64,000 nucleotides of DNA from Nannocystis sp. (GTDB taxonomy: Bacteria; Myxococcota_A; Polyangia; Nannocystales; Nannocystaceae): NCBI GenBank assembly GCA_016712315.1, contig JADJRG010000013.1, forward strand, positions 1,185,501 to 1,249,500, written 5' to 3'. Positions 26,103 through 35,262 of the stretch are shown one piece after another (the first letter of the stretch is position 1; each line of letters starts with the position of its first letter). The translations under genes and the position numbers were made by a program. The notes under the pieces were generated by a model. That model saw only the letters and a program-made list of their open reading frames with translations. It was not told the origin of the DNA and did no database searches.

Positions 26103-28343
26103 ATGAGCGAGCGCAACGCCACGATCGCCGCGATCCTCGCCCCGATCGCCGAACCCACCGCAGTCGCCGCCGACGAGCGCTACCTCGAGCTCCGCCAAGA
26201 GGTCGGCAAGCTCAGCGCGCCGGCCGGCGGCGCCGTCGACTGGCAGCGGGTCCTCCAGCACTGCGCCGCCCTCCTCGGCGTGGTCGGCAAGGACCTGCTC
26301 GTCGCTGCCTACGCCGCCCTCGCCCTCTTCGAGCGCCACGGCGCGGGCGCCCTCGCCGAAGCGATCGCCGCCCTCGCCCAGCTCATCGGCCACGACCCCG
26401 TCGGCATGACCCCCAGCAAGGTCGGCCCGCGCGCCGGCGCCATCGAGTGGCTGCTCGAGCGCACCAAGGCCGCCCTCGACGCCCGCCCGGCGACCGACGC
26501 CGCCGCCCTGCTCGCCCTCCAGAGCGCCCTCATCGCCCTCCAGAGCGCCTGCCGCGACCGCCTCGGTGACCGCAGCCCCGGCTTTCGCGGCCTGCTCAGC
26601 GTCCTCGAGTCGCTGCTGCTCACGCTCCCCGCCGCTTTGCCCGCGGCCACCACCACCTCGCCCCAGGCCCCGCCGCAGGCGCCTCTGCCGGGCGAATCGA
26701 CGCCGATCGCCGCCTCACCCGCCCAGGTCCCAGCGACCAGCCGCGCGGCCGGCCTTCACGAGCGAGTCAGCCCCTGGTTGTCGCCGATCTCGGACGCCGA
26801 GCCCTGCGGCGCCGATCCTCGCGGCCTGCCCGCCTTCGCCGAGCTCCGCGAAGAGATCGCCCGCTCCACCGCCCTCGACCCAGGCGTCACCGCCGACTGG
26901 GACAAGGCTTGGCGCCTCGCCGACGGCCTCCTGCGCGGCTCCGCCAAGGACCTCCAGATCGCCGCCTGGCTCGCCCTCGCCGCCGACCACCGCAGCCCCT
27001 ACACCGGCCTCGCGCTCGGCCTCACCGCCTTCGCCGAGCTGCTCCACACCTTCGGCGAGCACCTCCACCCTCGCCGCCCAAAGCCGCGCAAGGACGCGGC
27101 GCAGTGGTTAGTCTCGAAGGCGCACGCGCGGCTGGGCGAAGCCCCGCCAGGCGCGATGACGCTCGCTCAGCTCGACGATCTCGAGGCCGCCGCGGAGCGC
27201 CTCGGCCTCGTCACACGCGAGCGCCTCGGCGACGACGCCCCCGCCACCCGCCCCCTGCGCGAGCGCCTCAGCCAGCTCCGCGCCGACCACCAGAGCCCCG
27301 CGCCCGCCGAACAACCCACGACACCGCCGCCGCCGCCCGCGCCGCCACAACAGCCCACACAGCCCCAACCCACGAGTCAGCCCCATCCACCCCAAGACCC
27401 GCCCGCGGCTGCACCCCTGGCCGTCGCCGCCCCCATCGCCGCCCCCGCCGATCTCAACGCCCTCGACGAATTTCTCACGCAGACCGGCAAGGCCCTCAGC
27501 GCCGCCGCGAGGTCGCTGCGCGAGGCTCAGCCCGCGGATCCCCGCGCCTATCGCCTCCTCCGCGCCGGCCTCTGGCTGCACCTACGCGCGGCCCCCAGCG
27601 CGCGTCCGGACGGCAACACCTCGCTCCCGGGGCTGCGCGAGCGAGATCGTGAGCAGCTGGGCTCGTTGCTGGCCGCCGGCAAGTGGCCGGCGCTCCTCAG
27701 CCGCGCCGAGAACCTGCTCAGCAACCATCGCCTCAGCCTCGACCTCAACCGCTACAGCGCCGCCGCTCTCACCGCCCTCGGCGCCGACTACCACCCGGCC
27801 CGCCTCGAAGTGCACGCAGAGCTCGCCGCGCTGCTCCGCCGATTACCCGCGCTGCTCAGCCTGCGCGACGCCGACGGCGCCCCCCTCGCCGACCCGACCA
27901 CCCAGCGCTGGATCACCAAGGACGTCCTGCCACGCTCGTCCGCTGGCCCCGCGTTGAGCGCCGACGACGAGCTCCCAGCCGCCGCCGAGCTGCTGGAGCG
28001 CCTACGCGGCGACGACCGCGCCGCCGCCTTTGTTGAAGCCCAAGCGGCCATCGACGCCAGCGCCTCCGTCCGCCTCCGCCTCCGCCGCCAGCTCCAGCTC
28101 GCCGAGGCGTGTGAGGAAATCGGCGACGCCCCCCTCGCCGCCGCCTTGTTTTTGGCGATCGCTGAGCGCGCCCGCCACATCGAGCTCGATCTTTGGGAGC
28201 CCGCCCTCGCCCGCCGCTATCTCAGCGGCCTCGCGCGCTGTCGTCACCGCGGCGGCGACCCGACCGGCGCCCGCGAGGCGATCGCCCGCCTCGCCCAGCT
28301 CGACGCCCACGGCGCCCACACCCTGCTCCAAGAGCTCCGCTGA
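26103..28343 (+). CDS. tssA: T6SS cap/assembly protein TssA (ImpA family) with duplicated N-terminal domain
   Basis: About 746 residues from the ATG at 26103, 11 bp after the TssC paralogue. It contains two ImpA_N-type regions. The first (about 10-130: AADERYLELRQEVGKLSA, VVGKDLLVAAYAALALFERH, IEWLLERTKAAL) lacks the classic motif. The second (about 220-345) is canonical, with PISDAEPCGADPRGLPAF, LLRGSAKDLQIAAWLALA and LHPRRPKPRKDAAQWLV. A Pro/Gln-rich linker precedes the C-terminal ring-forming part. TssA guides sheath polymerisation. The start was chosen because the upstream extension only shadows the previous gene. Confidence 0.88.
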   Translation: MSERNATIAAILAPIAEPTAVAADERYLELRQEVGKLSAPAGGAVDWQRVLQHCAALLGVVGKDLLVAAYAALALFERHGAGALAEAIAALAQLIGHDPVGMTPSKVGPRAGAIEWLLERTKAALDARPATDAAALLALQSALIALQSACRDRLGDRSPGFRGLLSVLESLLLTLPAALPAATTTSPQAPPQAPLPGESTPIAASPAQVPATSRAAGLHERVSPWLSPISDAEPCGADPRGLPAFAELREEIARSTALDPGVTADWDKAWRLADGLLRGSAKDLQIAAWLALAADHRSPYTGLALGLTAFAELLHTFGEHLHPRRPKPRKDAAQWLVSKAHARLGEAPPGAMTLAQLDDLEAAAERLGLVTRERLGDDAPATRPLRERLSQLRADHQSPAPAEQPTTPPPPPAPPQQPTQPQPTSQPHPPQDPPAAAPLAVAAPIAAPADLNALDEFLTQTGKALSAAARSLREAQPADPRAYRLLRAGLWLHLRAAPSARPDGNTSLPGLRERDREQLGSLLAAGKWPALLSRAENLLSNHRLSLDLNRYSAAALTALGADYHPARLEVHAELAALLRRLPALLSLRDADGAPLADPTTQRWITKDVLPRSSAGPALSADDELPAAAELLERLRGDDRAAAFVEAQAAIDASASVRLRLRRQLQLAEACEEIGDAPLAAALFLAIAERARHIELDLWEPALARRYLSGLARCRHRGGDPTGAREAIARLAQLDAHGAHTLLQELR

Positions 28344-28373
28344 CCCCGCCGGAGCGAACGACGACCCCTTCAC

Positions 28374-29747
28374 TCACTCGCGCAGCCCGAGGCGCTTGAG
28401 CGCCTGGCGCAGCCCCTCTTCGGTCAAACCGGCGCGCCGCGCCTTCCGCGACTGCGTCCCTTCGCCGGCCAGCAGGCGGCGCAGATAGATCCGTTCCACC
28501 TCTTCACGGGCGTCCTTCAGCGTCCGCTCGAACACACGCGCGCGCAGCGGCACCACCTCATCGGGCGCGCCCCACGGGTCCAGCCCGAGCTCCTCGCCGC
28601 TGATCAGCGGCTCCTCGGACATGTAATACGCCCGGACGATCGCGTCCTCCAGCTCGCGCAGGTTCCCTGGCCACGTATGAGCGACCAGCGCCGCTAGCGC
28701 GTCGGGGCTGAAGCAGCGCATCACCCCACGAGCGTCGATCTGGCGCTGCAAGAAGCGCTCAGCCAGCAAGATCACGTCGTCGTCGCGCTCTTTGAGCGTC
28801 GGCAGCGCCACCTGCATGGTCGCGAGCCGCGAGTAGAGCTCCTCGCGCAGCAGCCCGTCGGCGACCAGTCGACGCAGATCGCGACGGGTCGCCGCGAACA
28901 CCCGCGCGCGCGCCCGCCGGGGCGCCTGTTCTCCGGCGCGCAGCACCTGCCCCTCGTTCAGCACGCGCAGCAGCCGCGACTGCATCACCGCGGGCAGCCC
29001 ACCCGGCCCCTCCAGCAGCACGGAGCCCTCGCTCGCCTCTTCAAAGCAGCCCGGCGCGCCCTCCTTCGCCCACGGATAGGCGCCCTTCGCGTAGCCGAAG
29101 AGCCGCGCCTCCAGCAGGTCATGGCGCGCCTCGCTGCAATTGACGGTCACAAGTCGCCCGCGCGAGCGGGCCGAGCGCTCGTGCAGCGCCCGCGCGACCG
29201 AGCCCTTGCCCGTCCCGCTCGCCCCTGAGATCAGCACCGGCGCCTCGCTCTGCGCGCAGCGCTCGAGGCTCAAGAAGACCTCGCGCATCACCAGGCTATC
29301 GCCGAAGAGCGGGCCGAAGCGCGAATGCGACGAGATCGGCACGTCAGCCGCCTCCACCGACACCAGCTCGATCACCGTCTGCCCCGCAGTGAACATCGCC
29401 CCCGGGCCTAGCCACGCCTCCTTGATCCGGGCGCCGCCGACATAGACACCGCGCTCGCTCCCCAAGTCGCGGAGCATCACGCTGGTCGGCAGCAGCACCA
29501 GCTCGAAGTGCGTACCGCTCACCTCCATGTCGGAGAGCACCACGTCATTGATCGCGCTCCGGCCCCCACGCACCAGCCGGGTCGACTCGCAGCGGAGCGT
29601 GAATTCTGCGCCGCGATCGGGGCCAGCGCGCACGTGGAGGTGGAGCCGCGCGACACGTCGCCGCGTCGCCGCCAAACGGACCACCCTCGGAGCGGCGAAC
29701 AGCGAGGTTAACGAGATCTCAGGGGTGACGCTATTCAACTCATCCAT
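28374..29747 (-). CDS. FHA-type enhancer-binding protein (NtrC family) with altered sigma-54 motifs
   Basis: About 457 residues from the ATG at 29747. The FHA domain is at about 35-130 (STRLVRGGRSAINDVVLSD, VSGTHFELVLL, GSERGVYVGG). The AAA+ domain has Walker A GASGTGKG and the arginine-finger region REELYSRLATMQVALP. The loop that normally reads GAFTGA is GAYPWA, and Walker B is GSVLLEGPGG instead of the usual xxLDExGE, so both the sigma-54 contact and the catalytic acidic pair are changed. A C-terminal Fis-type helix-turn-helix ends in LTEEGLRQALKRLGL. It lies downstream of hcp and clpV and is the likely regulator of the locus. Confidence 0.88.
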   Translation of the reverse strand: MDELNSVTPEISLTSLFAAPRVVRLAATRRRVARLHLHVRAGPDRGAEFTLRCESTRLVRGGRSAINDVVLSDMEVSGTHFELVLLPTSVMLRDLGSERGVYVGGARIKEAWLGPGAMFTAGQTVIELVSVEAADVPISSHSRFGPLFGDSLVMREVFLSLERCAQSEAPVLISGASGTGKGSVARALHERSARSRGRLVTVNCSEARHDLLEARLFGYAKGAYPWAKEGAPGCFEEASEGSVLLEGPGGLPAVMQSRLLRVLNEGQVLRAGEQAPRRARARVFAATRRDLRRLVADGLLREELYSRLATMQVALPTLKERDDDVILLAERFLQRQIDARGVMRCFSPDALAALVAHTWPGNLRELEDAIVRAYYMSEEPLISGEELGLDPWGAPDEVVPLRARVFERTLKDAREEVERIYLRRLLAGEGTQSRKARRAGLTEEGLRQALKRLGLRE

Positions 29748-29829
29748 AACAATGGCTCCCAGTCTTGCTGTGATTTTGGTCCCCGGAGAGCCCTCTCGCG
29801 ATCCCATTCACGGGCGTGATTGAACTCTC

Positions 29830-32454
29830 TCAAGCCAGCGACACCACCCACTCACCCGCCCAATCGACCTCCAGCGTCTTCGGCTCTGCGCCCGCGGCCA
29901 GCGCCTCGAGCAGGCGCTGGCTGAGCGCCGGCATCAACGACGAGCGCAGGATATGGTCGACGTCCCGCGCCCCTGTCTCCGGCTCTGAGCAACGAGCCGC
30001 GATGTTCTCGATCAGCGCCTCGGTGAACACCGCGCGGATCTTGTGGCTGCTCGCTAGGCGGCCGACCAGCGCCCCGACCTTCAGCCGGGTGATCTCCCGC
30101 AAAACCTCCGGCGGCAGCGGCAGGAACGGCACCACCGTCATCCGCGCCAGCAGCGCCGGCTTGAAGTGTTTGCTGAGGCTCGGCCGGATCGCCGCGCTGA
30201 TCTGCTCGGCGCTCGCGCCGCTGGACCCCAGCCGCATCACCTGATCCGTCGCCAGGTTGCTCGTCAGGATCACGATCGTGTTCTTGAAGTCGACGACCCG
30301 GCCCTCGCCGTCCGCCAACGAGCCCTTATCAAACACCTGATAGAAGAGGTTCATCACCTCCAAGTCCGCCTTCTCGCACTCATCGAGCAGCACGACCGAG
30401 TACGGCCGCTGCCGCACCGCCTCGGTCAACACCCCGCCCTCGCCGTAGCCTACATATCCTGGGGGCGAGCCGATCAGCCGCGACACCGAGTGCTTCTCTT
30501 GAAATTCCGACATGTTGACGACTGTCATAAAGCGCTCGCCGCCGTAGAGCAGCTCCGCCAGGGCCAGCGCGGTCTCCGTCTTGCCGACCCCGCTCGGGCC
30601 GACAAAGAGCAGCACCCCCAGCGGCGTGTTCGGGTTACGCACCCCAGCCGCCGCGATCTTGAGGGTCTCCGCGACCACCCGCACCGCGTCGCTCTGCCCG
30701 CGCACCCGCGCCGCCAGGGCGCTCTCCAGCCCCAGCAGCGCCCCCAGCGCGTCGCCGCGCATCTTGCCCACCGGGATCCCCGTCCAGGTCTCGACCACCC
30801 GCGCGATCGCGTCTTCATCGACCTCCGCGTGGATCAGCCGATCCTGCGCGCCCTCCGGCCCGCCGAGCGCGCGCAGCCGCGCGTCCGCCGCCAGCTTCGC
30901 GCTCAGCAGCGCCGCTCCGCCCTCGCCGCTGGCCCCGCCCGCCGCGAGCAGACAAGCGCGCGCCTCTTCGGCCGCCAAAAGCGCCTCACGCTCCGCCTGC
31001 CAGCGCCCGGTCAGCGTCGCCAGCTGGTCCTTGGCCGCCCCCTGGCGCGCCTCTAAGGCCGCCAGCCGCTCCGTCTCTGCCGCGCCCCCCTCCGCCGCCT
31101 CCCGGGTGAGGTTCTCCGCCTCGCGAGCCAGCGCCGCGACCTCCTCCTCCACCGCGACCAAGGCTGCGGGGCGCGCCTCGCGCTCGATCCGCACCCGAGT
31201 CGCCGCGGTGTCGAGCAGGTCTACCGCCTTATCCGGGAGCTGCCGCCCCGCGATATACCGATGCGACAGCCTTACCGCCGCCCGCAGCGCCTCCTCGCGG
31301 ATCGTCACCCCGTGGGTCTGCTCATACGTCGCCCGCAGCCCGCGCAGCATCGTCAGCGCCTGCTCTTCGCTGGGCTCGTCCACCTTGACCGGCTGGAAGC
31401 GCCGGGCGAAGGCCGCGTCTTTTTCGAAGTAGCGCTTGTACTCAGACCACGTGGTCGCCGCGATCGTCCGCAGCTCCCCGCGCGCCAGCGCTGGTTTGAG
31501 CAGGTTCGCCGCGTCGGTGTCTTTGCCGACGATCGTGTGCGCCTCGTCGATGAACAGCACGATCGGCCGCGGCGACGCCCTCACCTCCTCGATCACCGCC
31601 TTGAGGCGTTTTTCGAACTCGCCACGCACCCCCGCCCCCGCCTGGAGCAGCCCCATATCCAGCTCCAGCAGCTCCACCTCACGCAGCGCCTTCGGCACCT
31701 CGCCGCTGACGATCGCCCGCGCCAGCCCCTCCACCAGCGCCGTCTTGCCGACCCCCGGCTCACCGACGATGATCGGGTTGTTCTTGCGGCGCCGCGCCAG
31801 GATCTCGATCAATTGGCGGATCTCGCCGGAGCGGCCGAAGATCGGGTCGATCGTGTCGGCCCGCGCCTTCTCCGTATACGAGCTGGTGAAGCGCCGCAGC
31901 GCCTCGCCGCCCGGCCCTGCCCCCGCCATCGCCCCGGCGCCCGCGTCGGCCGCGCCGCCGCCCGCCACCGCCCGCGTCAGCTCGCGTGAACCGGCGGTGA
32001 TGCCGTCGAACTCGCGCTTCAGCGCCTCCAGCTCGCGCCCCAGCGCCTCGACCTCCGCGTACGACTCCGCGCTATAGCGGTGCCCTCGCGCCGCGAACAT
32101 CAAGAGCAAGTGGCCGCTGCGCAGCTCGCTCGCTCCGAAGTGCAGCGAGGCCAGCACCCACGCGTCCTCCAGCCACTGAAACACGCTCTCGGCGAACACG
32201 GGCCGCCCCTGGTTGCCCGTGCGCATCCGCTCTAGCGCCCGTCGCAGCCGCTCCTCGAGGCGGCGCGCGTCTTGGCCGGCGTAGTGGAGCAGCGCCCGGC
32301 AGTCTGCGTCCTCGACCGCGAGCGAGGCGGCCAGCAGGTGCTCTGGTACGATCTCGTAGTAGCGACCGCTCGCCGCCCGCGAGACCGCCTCCTCGAGCAT
32401 CGAGGTGCACGCCGGGTTGAGGCGGCTGACGAGGGACTTCGGATCGACGCGCAT
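29830..32454 (-). CDS. clpV: T6SS sheath-disassembly ATPase TssH (ClpV)
   Basis: An 874-residue Clp/Hsp100 ATPase. The N-domain starts PKSLVSRLNPACTSMLEEAV, typical of ClpV. The first AAA+ module has Walker A GEPGVGKTALVEG and Walker B VLFIDEAHTIVG; a coiled middle domain follows (about 410-530); the second module has GPSGVGKTETALALAELLYGG, VVLLDECEKAD and a sensor-1 VILTSNLATD. ClpV extracts contracted TssBC sheath subunits for recycling. GAGG lies just before the ATG. It is between hcp and the FHA regulator on the same strand. Confidence 0.96.
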   Translation of the reverse strand: MRVDPKSLVSRLNPACTSMLEEAVSRAASGRYYEIVPEHLLAASLAVEDADCRALLHYAGQDARRLEERLRRALERMRTGNQGRPVFAESVFQWLEDAWVLASLHFGASELRSGHLLLMFAARGHRYSAESYAEVEALGRELEALKREFDGITAGSRELTRAVAGGGAADAGAGAMAGAGPGGEALRRFTSSYTEKARADTIDPIFGRSGEIRQLIEILARRRKNNPIIVGEPGVGKTALVEGLARAIVSGEVPKALREVELLELDMGLLQAGAGVRGEFEKRLKAVIEEVRASPRPIVLFIDEAHTIVGKDTDAANLLKPALARGELRTIAATTWSEYKRYFEKDAAFARRFQPVKVDEPSEEQALTMLRGLRATYEQTHGVTIREEALRAAVRLSHRYIAGRQLPDKAVDLLDTAATRVRIEREARPAALVAVEEEVAALAREAENLTREAAEGGAAETERLAALEARQGAAKDQLATLTGRWQAEREALLAAEEARACLLAAGGASGEGGAALLSAKLAADARLRALGGPEGAQDRLIHAEVDEDAIARVVETWTGIPVGKMRGDALGALLGLESALAARVRGQSDAVRVVAETLKIAAAGVRNPNTPLGVLLFVGPSGVGKTETALALAELLYGGERFMTVVNMSEFQEKHSVSRLIGSPPGYVGYGEGGVLTEAVRQRPYSVVLLDECEKADLEVMNLFYQVFDKGSLADGEGRVVDFKNTIVILTSNLATDQVMRLGSSGASAEQISAAIRPSLSKHFKPALLARMTVVPFLPLPPEVLREITRLKVGALVGRLASSHKIRAVFTEALIENIAARCSEPETGARDVDHILRSSLMPALSQRLLEALAAGAEPKTLEVDWAGEWVVSLA

Positions 32455-32541
32455 AAGGGCACCTCATCACGATTACAACGCTCACCCCCGCGCTGGACGG
32501 AGCAGCCAGCGCGGAGCGGACGGCGTCACCGCCGCCGAGGC

Positions 32542-33036
32542 TCAGGAGTCGGACTTACTCCAGCTATCCTCATATTCCGCGCCGGTCGGCACGAAGGACC
32601 AGCGGATCGTGTGGTACACGAAGCGTACGGTCTCCAGCGGCGGCGCCTTCGACGAGGCCGGGTCGATCGCGTTGGGCGAGTGGCGCTCGATCGCGTCGAT
32701 CCTGCCGTCCCTCAGGTCGATCGTGAAGAACTGCTCCGTGGAGCCGTCGCCGTTGGGGTGGGGCCGGTAGAACTTGAAGGTCCCCTCGATCTTCTCGTTC
32801 TTGCACAGCGCCTTGGCAAGCAGCGGCGACGCCTTGTCGATCCGTTTGACGATCTCGATCGGCTCATGGACCCGCCGGCCGACCGCCGCGCGCGTGCCCA
32901 GCTCCCGCGCGGTGCGCACGCTGTCGCGAAAGACCAGACATTCGATCGAGTTCTCGCGCCCAAGATCGTGCTGGGTGCTCTCGCCGTAGATGGGGTTGCC
33001 GTTCGCCTTGAGTTCCAGATGTACCGTCTCAGCCAT
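32542..33036 (-). CDS. hcp: T6SS inner-tube protein Hcp (TssD)
   Basis: About 164 residues from the ATG at 33036 (MAETVHLELKANGN); an ATG nine bases upstream is also in frame. Hcp features include the opening strand VHLELKANGNPIYGEST, the central CLVFRDSVRTARE...GRRVHEPIEIVKRID segment (family pattern: GKRxHxPxxIxKxxD) and the closing FVYHTIRWSFVPTGAEYEDSW (family pattern: YxxIxWTxxxGGxxxxDxW). Hcp hexamers stack to form the inner tube and can carry small effectors. It is divergent from tssB and first in the hcp-clpV-regulator unit, with GAGGAG before the start. Confidence 0.92.
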   Translation of the reverse strand: MAETVHLELKANGNPIYGESTQHDLGRENSIECLVFRDSVRTARELGTRAAVGRRVHEPIEIVKRIDKASPLLAKALCKNEKIEGTFKFYRPHPNGDGSTEQFFTIDLRDGRIDAIERHSPNAIDPASSKAPPLETVRFVYHTIRWSFVPTGAEYEDSWSKSDS

Positions 33037-33094
33037 ACCGTCCATCCTAGCTCCTCTTCATCCGCGATCGCTAGAAAAAACCACATTGGTGATC

Positions 33095-33121
33095 CCAACC
33101 GCGGTTGGTGCCACTCGTGCA
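33095..33121 (+). promoter_or_regulatory. Perfect 14-bp palindrome overlapping a candidate -24/-12 (sigma-54) promoter
   Basis: In the 188-bp hcp/tssB divergent region, CCAACCGCGGTTGG (33095-33108) is a perfect palindrome. Its right end overlaps TGG at 33106-33108, and TGC at 33118-33120 stands at the correct spacing, giving GG-N10-GC with the -12 side GTGCA followed by a T run. This fits a sigma-54 promoter reading toward tssB, about 104 bp before its start. The -24 side is only partly consensus (TGGTGC rather than TGGCAC). The palindrome could be an operator. Confidence 0.4.
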
Positions 33122-33224
33122 TTTTTTGTATCAACGCATACATCTTTATCAAACAAACACCATTCGCCGCGGCGCCTGCGATTTTCAGATAGACGAGCCC
33201 GCGCGGCGTCGATATGGTTGAGAC

Positions 33225-33728
33225 ATGGCTAATGACAAACAGGTCTCGGTCGCGCCCAAGGAGCGCGTCAACATCCGCTACAAGTCGGCCACCGACGGCG
33301 CGCAGGAGGACGTCGAGCTGCCGCTGCGCATCCTCATGGTCGGCGACTTCACGGGCAAGGAGGACGATCGCGCGATCGAAGATCGCGAGCCGATCGACAT
33401 CAACAAGGAGACATTTAACGACGTTATGGCAGCGCAAGGCCTCGGGGCCGAGGTCAGCGTCGAGAACCACCTCGTCGGCAGCGGCGAGATGAGCGCCAGC
33501 CTCACCTTCAAGAACCTCGGCGACTTTCGCCCCGAAGGCATCGTCGAGCAAGTCCCCGAGCTGCGCGAGCTGCGCGAGCTGCGCGACGCGCTCAAACACC
33601 TCAAGGGCCCCCTCGGCAACGTGCCCAGCTTCACCCGCCAGATCCAGGCCCTCCTCAAGGACCCCGACAAGCGCCGGCGCCTGATGGAGGAGCTCGGCCT
33701 CACCGACCAAGGCGAGGGCGGCGAGTAG
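33225..33728 (+). CDS. tssB: T6SS small sheath subunit TssB (VipA)
   Basis: A 167-residue TssB. It begins with the strand VNIRYKSATDGAQEDVELPLR and continues LRILMVGDFTG, the family hallmark. The FKNLGDFRPEGIVEQVPEL block is the conserved region that pairs with TssC, and PSFTRQIQALLKDPDKRRRL is close to the C-terminus. TssB and TssC form the contractile sheath. The next gene is tssC, 46 bp downstream. Confidence 0.97.
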   Translation: MANDKQVSVAPKERVNIRYKSATDGAQEDVELPLRILMVGDFTGKEDDRAIEDREPIDINKETFNDVMAAQGLGAEVSVENHLVGSGEMSASLTFKNLGDFRPEGIVEQVPELRELRELRDALKHLKGPLGNVPSFTRQIQALLKDPDKRRRLMEELGLTDQGEGGE

Positions 33729-33774
33729 CCGCAAAAACACCCTCACCGCCGCCCCAAAGACCACGAGATCCCCC

Positions 33775-35235
33775 ATGAACGACCTCAACGTCACCCCGCG
33801 CCCCTCCCTGCTCACCGAGCTCTTGGAGGAGGCCAAGCTCGATCCGGCCAGCGACACCACCGTGCGGGGCCTCTCCAGCCTGCTCACCGAGCTGCTCCGC
33901 GCCCCTGGCGAAGGCGCCAGCCAGCGCCTCGCCAAGAGCAAGGTCGACGCCTTGATCGAGGACATCGACAAGCGCCTCACCGCCCAGGTCAACGCGATCC
34001 TCCACACCCCCGAGGTGAAGGGCCTCGAGACCGCGTGGCGCGGCGCGAAGTACCTCGTCGACGCGGTCGACTTCCGCGAGAACATCCGCCTCGAGCTGGT
34101 CAACGCGACCAAGGTCGACCTGCTCACCGACTTCCGCGACGCCCCCGAGATCACCCACACCGGCCTCTATCGCACCTTATATAAGAGCGCCTTCGGGGTC
34201 TTCGGCGGCCGCCCCTACGGCGTCATCTGCTCGACCCACGACTTCGGCCCCGGCGCCGACGACGTCGAGCTGCTGCGCGGCTGCGCCGCGATCGCCGCGA
34301 TGTCGCACGCCCCCTTCATCACCAACACCAACCCCGACATGTTCGGCAAGGGCTCCTTCGCCGAGATCCCCCAGCTCAAGGACCTCCAGGCCACCTTCGA
34401 GAGCCCCCGCTACGCCCGCTGGAACGCCTTCCGCGACTCCGAGGACGCCCGCTACGTCGGCCTCTGCATGCCGCGCTTCCTCCTCCGCGCGCCCTACGGC
34501 GGCCGTGAGAGCGAGATCCGCGTCCGCGACTTCGACTTCAGCGAGGAGGTGATCGACCAGCACGAGCGTTACCTCTGGGGCCCCGCCTCGATCGCGCTCA
34601 CCGCCAAGATCGCCGAGTCCTTCGCCGCGCATCGTTGGTGCCCCAACATCATCGGCCCGCAAGGCGGCGGCGCCGTCTTCAACCTCCCGCTCCATCAGTA
34701 CCACCAAGGCGGCGAGCTCAAGACCAAGAACCCCTGCGAGGCGGCGATCGACGACCGCAAGGAGTTCGAGCTGGCCGAGCAGGGCTTCATCGCCCTAACC
34801 CCGCGCAAAGACAGCAACAACGCCGCCTTCTTCTCGGCCAACTCCGCCCAGCGCCCCAAGGTCTTCGCGCGCACCCCGGAGGGCCAGGCCGCCCAAGTCA
34901 ACCACACCCTCGGCACCCGCCTGCCCTACATGTTCGTGATCACCCGCCTCGCGCACTACCTCAAGGTGCTCCAGCGCGAACAGATCGGCAACTTTAAGAG
35001 CCGCACGGACCTCGAGCGCGAGTTGGGCGAGTGGATCCGCCAATACGTCTCGGACATGGTGGATCCGCCCGCGAGCGTCCGCTCCCGCAAACCCCTCGCC
35101 GCCGCGCGGATCACCGTCGAGGAGGTCCCCGGCCAGGTCGGCTGGTATCGCTGCGGCCTCACCGTCAAACCCCACCTCAAATACGAGGGCGCCTCCTTCG
35201 AGCTCTCCCTGGTCGGCAAGCTCGACAAGGAATAA
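33775..35235 (+). CDS. tssC: T6SS large sheath subunit TssC (VipB)
   Basis: A 486-residue canonical TssC with LETAWRGAKYLVDAVDF, GVFGGRPYGVICSTHDFG, the GCAAIAAMSHAPFI helix, RYVGLCMPRFLLRAPYGG, RYLWGPASIALTAKIAESF and LPYMFVITRLAHYLKVLQRE. The C-terminus (VPGQVGWYRCGLTVKPHL, FELSLVGKLD) is complete. It is the sheath partner of the adjacent TssB and should be the ClpV substrate. It resembles the second TssC-like protein at 24658-26091 along its whole length, so that copy is a duplication. Confidence 0.97.
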   Translation: MNDLNVTPRPSLLTELLEEAKLDPASDTTVRGLSSLLTELLRAPGEGASQRLAKSKVDALIEDIDKRLTAQVNAILHTPEVKGLETAWRGAKYLVDAVDFRENIRLELVNATKVDLLTDFRDAPEITHTGLYRTLYKSAFGVFGGRPYGVICSTHDFGPGADDVELLRGCAAIAAMSHAPFITNTNPDMFGKGSFAEIPQLKDLQATFESPRYARWNAFRDSEDARYVGLCMPRFLLRAPYGGRESEIRVRDFDFSEEVIDQHERYLWGPASIALTAKIAESFAAHRWCPNIIGPQGGGAVFNLPLHQYHQGGELKTKNPCEAAIDDRKEFELAEQGFIALTPRKDSNNAAFFSANSAQRPKVFARTPEGQAAQVNHTLGTRLPYMFVITRLAHYLKVLQREQIGNFKSRTDLERELGEWIRQYVSDMVDPPASVRSRKPLAAARITVEEVPGQVGWYRCGLTVKPHLKYEGASFELSLVGKLDKE

Positions 35236-35262
35236 CCCCACACACCCACCAGAGGCCCCTCG

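Noticed and set aside
33037..33120. TGGCAC on the minus strand as a -24 element for hcp
   Set aside because: TGGCAC matches well, but there is no GC at the correct distance for the -12 element (GC falls two bases short).
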